From an uncultured Chthoniobacterales bacterium (GTDB taxonomy: Bacteria; Verrucomicrobiota; Verrucomicrobiia; Chthoniobacterales; CALDSX01), in assembly GCA_937924445.1 (NCBI GenBank), contig CALDSX010000038.1:1-40698 (forward strand): DNA of 40,698 nucleotides, in the 5' to 3' direction. Both the position numbers and the translations under genes were made by a program. Below are positions 8,393 through 14,962 of this stretch, one piece after another. How positions within the stretch are numbered: the first letter of the stretch is position 1; every line of letters starts with the position of its first letter. The notes under the pieces were generated by a model, which was given only the letters and a program-made list of their open reading frames with translations, made no database searches and was not told the origin of the DNA.

Positions 8393-9814
8393 ATGGTAAA
8401 ACGGAAATACAGAGGCCACACCTCGGCGGTTCAGCCTACCTCAAAGCAAACCGAAACCTTTCTTAAAAAGCGGCCGGTCGGCGATTCTTCGGACACTCCA
8501 AGTGAGCCATTAGATAACCGGAATGCCTTTCGGCGGAGATGGGTGAAGGTGTTTGCCGGTCTGATTTTTGACGGCTTTTTTCTCTTGGCTCTGATGGTTT
8601 TTGTCTTCGCCGGCGCACCTCTGGCGCCCTTTCACGGAGATGAGGGAATGCACATCTACTCGAGCATAGATCACGATATCCTCAAACGTGATGGCGTGTT
8701 GTCGCTGGTGACCGAACCGCCATATGCGATTGATTCGGACGCGCATTTTCGCCTTGCAGCCGGGTCAGTTTATCGGCATGCGCTCGGTTTTGTTCGCTAT
8801 CTTGCGGGTGTGGGACCGGAACATCTGCCACCCCGGCCCGGTTGGCTTTGGGTTGCAAGCTTTGAACAAAACGTTGCGGCTGGGTTCTTTCCCAAGTTGG
8901 AGCTGATCGCTCTCGGGAGAACGACGTCCTCACTCTTTTTGGCTCTTGCCGCGTTACCGGCTTTTTGGCTTGGCTGGTTAATTTGGCGAAGACCAGGGGC
9001 GTGGCTTCTGTCGGGCCTTCTGATAATGCAACCCGCAGTTTTGCTGAACGGCCGACGGGCGATGCAGGAGGGTTGTCTCCTTTTTTTTGGTCTTCTTACG
9101 CTGGCAGTCGCTGGTTGGTTGGCGAAGGAGATGCAGGCTGGCAAAAAGCCCCGGCTACTGGGTTGGCTTGGGTTGGCGATGGCGGGCGGACTGGCGCTGG
9201 CCTCGAAACTTTCAGGATTGTGTTTTTTGGTGCCCTCTCTGGTGCTTGTCAGCGTCGCAATGGGTCGTTTTGGGAGGATCAAAGATTTTGCCCCGCACCT
9301 CGCGGCGCCTGTTCTCGCAGGCATGGGAGCGTTCATCATTTATCTCGCCCTTTCGCCCGGTCTCTGGAACAAGCCATGGGAACGACTGCGCGACCAGGCT
9401 GCGATTCGAACCGAACTGATCGGGTATCTTAACGACGGTGCCGGTGCCGGTTTTTGGAAACAGGCCGCCCGACTGGTGGGAATGCCGCTCTTAACATCAC
9501 CGCAATATTTTGAGGTGGCGGAATGGGCCGACACACCAGGATTGGCTGATGCAGTTCAGGCTTACGAAACATCACCTTTTTACGGCCTGGGCGGAGCTGC
9601 TTTTTGGGGTTGGGGCGTTGTCAGCCTGGCTGCTTTTGGGGGCTGGCAGGCAGTGTACAAGAAAGACCGATTTGGTATTAGTCTCTTAGTCGGGCTCATA
9701 TTGTGTGCTGCAATGCTTTTTCCGAACCCACTCCCTTGGGAGCGATATTACCTGCCGCTGCTGCCTTTTTGGCTGTCCCTGGCAGTGTTCGGATTGTCGG
9801 TTCGGTTTCGATAA
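8393..9814 (+). CDS. GT39-like membrane glycosyltransferase (GT-C)
   Basis: A 473-residue polytopic membrane protein. A 50-residue basic cytoplasmic tail is followed by a first helix (about 53-76) and then APFHGDEG, with Asp83-Glu84 just after the helix. This acidic pair is the catalytic-site signature of PMT/ArnT-like GT-C transferases that use polyprenyl-phosphate sugars on the outer face of the inner membrane. About eight to ten more helices follow. It is the third GT-C enzyme in the first 10 kb, divergent from the PEP-CTERM gene across a 309-base regulatory gap, which suggests but does not prove a role in modifying surface proteins. It ends one base from the convergent trpA stop. No Shine-Dalgarno is evident before the ATG. 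Confidence 0.65.
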   Translation: MVKRKYRGHTSAVQPTSKQTETFLKKRPVGDSSDTPSEPLDNRNAFRRRWVKVFAGLIFDGFFLLALMVFVFAGAPLAPFHGDEGMHIYSSIDHDILKRDGVLSLVTEPPYAIDSDAHFRLAAGSVYRHALGFVRYLAGVGPEHLPPRPGWLWVASFEQNVAAGFFPKLELIALGRTTSSLFLALAALPAFWLGWLIWRRPGAWLLSGLLIMQPAVLLNGRRAMQEGCLLFFGLLTLAVAGWLAKEMQAGKKPRLLGWLGLAMAGGLALASKLSGLCFLVPSLVLVSVAMGRFGRIKDFAPHLAAPVLAGMGAFIIYLALSPGLWNKPWERLRDQAAIRTELIGYLNDGAGAGFWKQAARLVGMPLLTSPQYFEVAEWADTPGLADAVQAYETSPFYGLGGAAFWGWGVVSLAAFGGWQAVYKKDRFGISLLVGLILCAAMLFPNPLPWERYYLPLLPFWLSLAVFGLSVRFR

Positions 9815-9815
9815 T

Positions 9816-10625
9816 TTAGCTGTGGGCGTGAGTCGCCGCGGCCAGGGGACGCACGAAAGACTCCACCTCCGCAACCAAGCGGTCCGATGGACCGTGCTCC
9901 GCAATCCTTCGGACGATTGCGCTGCCGACAACGACCCCATCGGCAGATTGGGCTACCTGGGCGGCTTGTTCCGGAGTTGAAATCCCGAAACCAACAGCAA
10001 TCGGCAGAGATGTGTGCCGACGGATGGAGGCAACCTGATCGGCAATACCTGCCGAGAGTCTCTGCTGCTCCCCTGTGACACCTTCGCGCGAAACGGCGTA
10101 GATAAATCCTGACGCTGACGCTGCAATGTCGGCGAGACGGCGCTCGGGAGTGTTGGGAGCCACGAGTCGGATGTGGCAGAGCCCCGCACCACCCGCCAGC
10201 TCGGTATTTGCGGCCTCTTCCTCAGGTGGCAGATCAAGAACAAGCAGACCGTCGGCTCCCGCTGTGGCTGCGTCGGCATGAAATTGCCGGTAACCGTATT
10301 GGTAAAGCGGGTTGAGGTAGGTGAAGAGGACGATGGGAATTTCTGTTTGCTTGCGAACCAAAATCAAAGTGTCGAGGAGTTTTGGTATCGTCGCACCGGC
10401 CTTGAGTGCCCGGTAGGCTGCCATCTGATTGACCACCCCGTCGGCGAGCGGATCGGAGAAGGGAATGCCCAGCTCGATGATGTCGGCTCCTGCGCGTTCG
10501 AGGGCAAGAGTCAGTTCGATTGTTTTTTCAAGTGACGGATCGCCCGCTGTCATATAGGCGACAAAGGCTTTGGTGCCTGAACGAAGGAGGCGGTCGAATG
10601 TGATGGAGATTCGGTTTTCGGACAT
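9816..10625 (-). CDS. trpA: Tryptophan synthase alpha subunit
   Basis: A full-length 269-residue TrpA (E. coli 268). It cleaves indole-3-glycerol phosphate to indole and glyceraldehyde-3-phosphate and channels indole to TrpB, in the cytosol. The signature ELGIPFSDPLADG is present, with the catalytic Glu51 and Asp62 equivalent to E. coli Glu49 and Asp60. The AYMTAGDP start of strand 1, the FTYLNP region and the C-terminal phosphate-binding GFGIS and GSAIV motifs also match. It is the last gene of a minus-strand run, 27 bases after recJ. No trpB or other trp gene is in the window, so the pathway is split or trpB lies elsewhere. Confidence 0.97.
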   Translation of the reverse strand: MSENRISITFDRLLRSGTKAFVAYMTAGDPSLEKTIELTLALERAGADIIELGIPFSDPLADGVVNQMAAYRALKAGATIPKLLDTLILVRKQTEIPIVLFTYLNPLYQYGYRQFHADAATAGADGLLVLDLPPEEEAANTELAGGAGLCHIRLVAPNTPERRLADIAASASGFIYAVSREGVTGEQQRLSAGIADQVASIRRHTSLPIAVGFGISTPEQAAQVAQSADGVVVGSAIVRRIAEHGPSDRLVAEVESFVRPLAAATHAHS

Positions 10626-10652
10626 CGAGCGTTGGAGTGTTGAGGTTGAATG

Positions 10653-12332
10653 TCAGGTCGCGCTGCGGATTTCGCGGATGTGCATTTGAATCCGCTCTTC
10701 CGAACGCCAGACGGAGCGTTCGATATGAAAGGCCACATCCCATGGAGGTCGAGGGAGATTATTGAGGGGGGCGTTGAAAAAAACGGCCTGTATCGGGTGT
10801 GAACGTTGTGCAAAGGTGGCCCGCAGATGTTTTTCCTGCATGATAAGTGGCGGCTCCGTCGGGGTAAGCCCGCGTGCCATGAAGAGCGGCTGAGGATTTC
10901 CCATCCCGAACGGTGCGAGCTTTTCATGTTGATCCATGAACTCGTGGGTAATCTGCTCGAGCGGCAACATGGCATCTATGGAAAGAGTGATTTCCAGCTT
11001 TTTTCCCGAAAGCATTTCTTTGGCTTTCTGCTGGAAAGTCTGCTGAAACTTTTGGAAAACTTCACGTCGCACGGAGAGGCCAGATGCCATCGCGTGCCCG
11101 CCAAAGCGGTCAAGGTATTCGCCGCAGGACTGCAAAACTTTGAGCAGCGAGAATCCCTCTATGCTCCTTCCGCTGCCCCGCCCGATTCCGTCCGCGTCAA
11201 AGGCCACCACAATGGCGGGCCGATGGAATTGGCGGCTAAGGCGCGAGGCCACAATTCCCACAACGCCCGGATGCCAACCCTCGCTGCCGACGATAATCGC
11301 AAATTGATTCTGAATGCCGATGTCGGCGATTTGCTGGAGGGCTTCGCGAAGCGTTTCCTGTTCGAAACTCTGGCGTTGGCGGTTTTGTTGATCGAGCTTT
11401 AAGGCAAGGCTACGTGCCTCATTCGGGTCCGTTGTAAGGAGGAGGCGCAGTGCCTCTTCGGCTGTGCCGATGCGCCCGGCCGCGTTAAGGCGTGGTCCGA
11501 GTCTGAAGCTCACATCCGCTGCTTTGACTGTTCCCTCCACAGCCGCGATGCTTTGTAACGCGCGCAAACCGTCCCAGCGCGTTTGAGGGAGTCGGGCGAG
11601 CCCTTTCTGTGTCAAAATTCGATTTTCACCGAGTAGCGGCACAAGGTCGGTGACTGTGCCGAGTGCGACGAGATCCAAAAAAGCCTTGAGATCAATCCCC
11701 TGGGTTGGTCGGCTTTTAAGAAGAGCGTGGCTGGTCTTGAAAGCCAGCCCGGCGCTGCAAAGTTGATTATCACCTCCGGTAACCTTTGGATTCACCAGTG
11801 CTTTGCAGTCTGGTGGTGGCCCTCCCGGCTCGTGATGGTCTATGACAATTGTGTCAACGCCCTGGGAGGTGAGCCAGTTGATTTCTTCACGGGCGCTGGT
11901 TCCGCAGTCTACCGCCACGAGCAAATTTGGATGATACTCTTTGAGACAACGACTGAGGCTCTCTCTCGTCAGGCCATATCCCTCGTCCACGCGTTGTGGG
12001 AGAAAAAGCCTGACTTTACCTCCCATTTCCTCGATCACACGCCCGAGCAGCGCCAGTGAGGTGATGCCGTCTACGTCATAATCGCCGTGCAAGACGATTT
12101 TTTCTCCCCGATCAACTGCTGCGAGCAGACGTTTTACCGCGGCACTCATGCCTGGAATCAAAAAGGGATCGGATAGCTCTCTGAGGCGCGGTTCCAGAAA
12201 CGATCGCGCCTCGTCCGGATCGCAGATCCCTCGGGATGCGAGGATTTGAGAAATTGCCGGTGCCAGCTTCAGTTCACGAGAGAGGGTTGCCGACGCACCG
12301 TCATCAAGAGGTGTGGCAACAATCCACCTCAT
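10653..12332 (-). CDS. recJ: Single-stranded-DNA-specific exonuclease RecJ
   Basis: A 559-residue 5'-3' single-strand DNA exonuclease of the DHH phosphoesterase family, acting in recombination and mismatch or base-excision repair. Metal-binding motifs are intact: HGDYDVDG at 82-89, VDCG at 141-144 and IDHHEPGG with DHH at 165-167. The DHHA1 part has GWHPGVVGIVASR and GRGSGRS, followed by FGGHAMASG and an OB-fold C-terminus. Length is close to E. coli RecJ (577). The start at 12332 is chosen because GGAGGAG lies five to eleven bases upstream and the ATG overlaps the upstream stop (ATGA). An open frame extends upstream to 12410 but inside the preceding gene. Confidence 0.96.
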   Translation of the reverse strand: MRWIVATPLDDGASATLSRELKLAPAISQILASRGICDPDEARSFLEPRLRELSDPFLIPGMSAAVKRLLAAVDRGEKIVLHGDYDVDGITSLALLGRVIEEMGGKVRLFLPQRVDEGYGLTRESLSRCLKEYHPNLLVAVDCGTSAREEINWLTSQGVDTIVIDHHEPGGPPPDCKALVNPKVTGGDNQLCSAGLAFKTSHALLKSRPTQGIDLKAFLDLVALGTVTDLVPLLGENRILTQKGLARLPQTRWDGLRALQSIAAVEGTVKAADVSFRLGPRLNAAGRIGTAEEALRLLLTTDPNEARSLALKLDQQNRQRQSFEQETLREALQQIADIGIQNQFAIIVGSEGWHPGVVGIVASRLSRQFHRPAIVVAFDADGIGRGSGRSIEGFSLLKVLQSCGEYLDRFGGHAMASGLSVRREVFQKFQQTFQQKAKEMLSGKKLEITLSIDAMLPLEQITHEFMDQHEKLAPFGMGNPQPLFMARGLTPTEPPLIMQEKHLRATFAQRSHPIQAVFFNAPLNNLPRPPWDVAFHIERSVWRSEERIQMHIREIRSAT

Positions 12333-13498
12333 CGCTTCTCCTCCTGCTCTGCAGATGTGGTGATGTCGTTTATGGAAGATGCCGCGTCCGAACAGGGAAG
12401 AGGTTTCCATTCAAAGGAAGGATGGAAAAAACACTCGGAAAAGAGCAACACGACAACTCTGCCTTCGTCCAAAATAGCAGAGCTTTTCCGCAGAAGATCA
12501 CGCACGGCCTGCAAGGGCGAACCCTCTGGCGCGATCAATTTAACGAGATGCCCCAACTGCGCCGCGAGATGTGCAACAAAGGCCGCTTTCGTGGGAGTTT
12601 TCGAGACACCGTCTGATCTATCTATGAACAACGCGTTGTAGATCCAATGACCCGTGGGCTTTCCGCGAAGAAGCAGACTCGGCGCAAGACCAGCGGAGGT
12701 GGCTTGGCGGATGCTGTCTCTGATTTCGGGCTCCTTGTCGAGTTTGCGCTCGTCTGCTTCGTCCAAATAGGCGGGGTCAATGGTGTCGGTTTGATATTTA
12801 TTATACAAAAGAGACACCAGTTCTGTTGCCCATCCTTTTAACTCGTCTGCGTCAAGGGGGCGGTTCAGATAATCCCTCCGCAAAGTGGAAATTTTACCGT
12901 CGATAAGTTCTGGTTTTACCTGACCCGTCACCTCTCGCAGCCCATCACCATCCGCGTCACCAAAGGCCATTCCAACCTTCATGCCGGTCAGAAACTCGAT
13001 CATTATCCAAAGCTGCGGCATCCTTTCGGAATCTATATTCATCACGGAGGCTGAGGCAATCTCCTGTCCAGGACGTTTCACATCCCAGCGCTCCCATGAA
13101 ACTGATACTGTGACTTCTACCAAAACCTCGTAGCCCTGGTAATCTTCCGTTTCGATCCAGCTAAAAAACAGAAGCCAGGCCGGTGGGAACTCTAGGGCTT
13201 CTCTCTCCCTAGTTGCCGCCTGGGTTCTGGCCACAAACAGGTTAGCAAACAGGGGCGCTCCCAACAGGGGCACACTTGTTTGCCTGGTGATTTGAGGCCG
13301 GGAGATAGTGTGAAGAATAGGGCGGTATCCACAAACGGCCCAATCAAGGAACGCAAGGGTGAGGTGCAAAACTGGTCCGAGAAGTAATTTTGTTACGAGA
13401 TGGTTTGTCTTCATCCCGTAAGCATCTCCAGAAGCAAAAGCCGAGGCGCTGACGGCCAACACAGCCGGTGCGACGGCAATTGGCAACGGTCGTATCAT
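12329..13498 (-). CDS. Exported protein of unknown function upstream of recJ
   Basis: I do not recognise this 389-residue protein. It begins with a signal-peptide-like stretch (Ala/Val-rich, ending about ASAFASG at residue 24) and has a second hydrophobic segment around 35-55. The rest is a soluble mixed region. A GDADGDG stretch near residue 180 resembles an EF-hand-type calcium loop and is followed by a Glu/Lys-rich helical region; several Trp residues lie in the 130-170 region. A later ATG at 13414 is an alternative start. Its TGA overlaps the recJ ATG, and it lies 68 bases after the kinase gene at 13567, so kinase, this gene, recJ and trpA may be one transcript. No functional link to DNA repair is evident. 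Confidence 0.6.
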   Translation of the reverse strand: MIRPLPIAVAPAVLAVSASAFASGDAYGMKTNHLVTKLLLGPVLHLTLAFLDWAVCGYRPILHTISRPQITRQTSVPLLGAPLFANLFVARTQAATREREALEFPPAWLLFFSWIETEDYQGYEVLVEVTVSVSWERWDVKRPGQEIASASVMNIDSERMPQLWIMIEFLTGMKVGMAFGDADGDGLREVTGQVKPELIDGKISTLRRDYLNRPLDADELKGWATELVSLLYNKYQTDTIDPAYLDEADERKLDKEPEIRDSIRQATSAGLAPSLLLRGKPTGHWIYNALFIDRSDGVSKTPTKAAFVAHLAAQLGHLVKLIAPEGSPLQAVRDLLRKSSAILDEGRVVVLLFSECFFHPSFEWKPLPCSDAASSINDITTSAEQEEKR

Positions 13499-13566
13499 CA
13501 GAAATATTTACTGGCTTTCAGCGATTGCTTCAACTCCACACTTAGAGAAAGCCGATGCGGCTGACA

Positions 13567-14595
13567 TTAAAAGCATTCCAGTGCATCAAACCAGGCCGCC
13601 ACAACATCGCGGGCAGTCTCAAGCGAGGCCTCGATCCAATGCCGAGCAAAACAACGGAGAAATTCCCGCTTCTCGTCGTCGAGATATTCCACGGGAGATT
13701 TCCCGTCCACGCGCGCCAAAAACAGCATAGGCAGCAGGCGTAAGGCGCGAGACACGATCGCATCTGCCGACTCCGCACGCTCGTGTGAGTAAGCATCAAC
13801 GAATCCCTCGGCCGCGCTTCGGAGAGCAGGGATCACCGGGGTCATCCTCTGCCGATGTTTATGATAAAGTGCTTTCAGCAGCAAATGGTTTAACAGAAAA
13901 GCCACGTCAAATGCCGGGTCACCGTAACATGCGGTCTCGCAATCCAGAACAACGACTCGTCCCTCTCCCATGAGCAGATTTTTTGGGCTGAAATCACCGT
14001 GCACAAGACATTCTCTGTGATGGGTTAAACGATTTGCTTCGGCGCGCAAAATTTCGGCCACCTGCGCAGGCTGATGCTTGGCGGCGCTCATAAAATAAGC
14101 TTCGATTCTCAGTTGTATAAAGAACCTCATGGACAGAAATAGAGCCTCAACCTCGGAGTTTTGTGTCGTAGCGGAGTGGATGCGACCGATAATCTGACCG
14201 GCACGTCGTGCATCGTCTGTTGAGATGTTCCCCTGCAACAGTTGCGCTTTCCAGTTTGCAAATCCGTGACCAAAAAATTCCATGGCGATTAGGGGCGCGT
14301 CCGGATTTCCGCATAAAAGACGTGGAACCGATCTCGGTTCGATAGCAGCCGCCCTCTGCAAGAAAAGGAATTCATAACGCAATCGCTTCGGATCGGCCCG
14401 CCAGTCAGCTTTTACGCGAAGCTTTGCGACGCTTCGTTTCACGACAAAAGGCACACGACCCTCTTGCCTGACAAGCCAGACATCACTGGATACTCCCCCG
14501 GACATGGACTCGAGAACAGCCGGACCAGGCGCCAAAAGACCTGCTCCTCGCAAATAATCAAGCACTCCGCTTTCATCAGCAGATTTTTCAGCCAT
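13567..14595 (-). CDS. APH-fold phosphotransferase (kinase-like), substrate unknown
   Basis: A 342-residue cytosolic protein of the aminoglycoside phosphotransferase/choline kinase-like superfamily. A nucleotide-binding lobe has GGVSSDVWLV (33-42) and a lysine in VVKRS (about 53). The catalytic Brenner motif HGDFSPKN is at 199-206, and the metal-binding VVLDCETACYGDP has Asp218. The family includes antibiotic kinases, methylthioribose kinase, homoserine and choline kinases; nothing here identifies the substrate, and a resistance role should not be assumed. The ATG at 14595 is chosen since the domain starts soon after. The frame is open further upstream to 14751 but passes through a ten-base homopolymer and gives unlikely protein. 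The first gene of the kinase-unknown-recJ-trpA run. Confidence 0.8.
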   Translation of the reverse strand: MAEKSADESGVLDYLRGAGLLAPGPAVLESMSGGVSSDVWLVRQEGRVPFVVKRSVAKLRVKADWRADPKRLRYEFLFLQRAAAIEPRSVPRLLCGNPDAPLIAMEFFGHGFANWKAQLLQGNISTDDARRAGQIIGRIHSATTQNSEVEALFLSMRFFIQLRIEAYFMSAAKHQPAQVAEILRAEANRLTHHRECLVHGDFSPKNLLMGEGRVVVLDCETACYGDPAFDVAFLLNHLLLKALYHKHRQRMTPVIPALRSAAEGFVDAYSHERAESADAIVSRALRLLPMLFLARVDGKSPVEYLDDEKREFLRCFARHWIEASLETARDVVAAWFDALECF

Positions 14596-14962
14596 AAAAT
14601 ACCTGATGACAGATAATAGTCTTCGTCGCAATCTGAACAAATGCGGAACGAAACTTGGAATCATCGTTTCTCGAGCGCAAACCGGCGGGTGACTTCCGCA
14701 GTGCACGGTGTGTCTCGCGGGGCTCCCCCCCCCCTCACAAGCTCGTGGCAAATGGGTGATGTCCGACAGTCACGACTGACAGGGTTGAAATCCGATGGGA
14801 GAAACAAATCAGCCTGGATTCGATTCTGTTAGGAACTGCAGATCTGCTAAACCCACATCATGACTCTGTTTCGTTTTTTGGTTGTCGTAGTCTCTAGACG
14901 AAAATCGTTTTTCGGGGTAGAGGAGATGCCACTACATTGAAATCGACGGAACAGTCCAAGCC
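14596..14962. other. Divergent intergenic region
   Basis: A 367-base gap between the divergent kinase and PBP1A genes, so it should hold both promoters. Apart from the homopolymer and a small hairpin (CGAAAA/TTTTCG, 14899-14914) I see no convincing hexamer pairs. Confidence 0.5.
14725..14734. repeat. Ten-base C/G homopolymer upstream of the kinase gene
   Basis: Ten C in a row on the plus strand (G on the minus strand), 130 bases upstream of the kinase ATG in the divergent gap between the kinase and PBP genes. Tracts of this length are prone to slippage. Confidence 0.9.

Noticed and set aside
12333-12410. Upstream extension of recJ
   Set aside because: It lies inside the preceding gene, and GGAGGAG plus an ATGA overlap support 12332.
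13567-14595. Aminoglycoside resistance gene
   Set aside because: Only the superfamily motif is seen; many members are metabolic kinases and no resistance-gene feature is present.
14596-14751. Upstream extension of the kinase gene from a TTG
   Set aside because: It crosses a ten-base homopolymer and gives a Pro/Arg-rich peptide unlike the family start.
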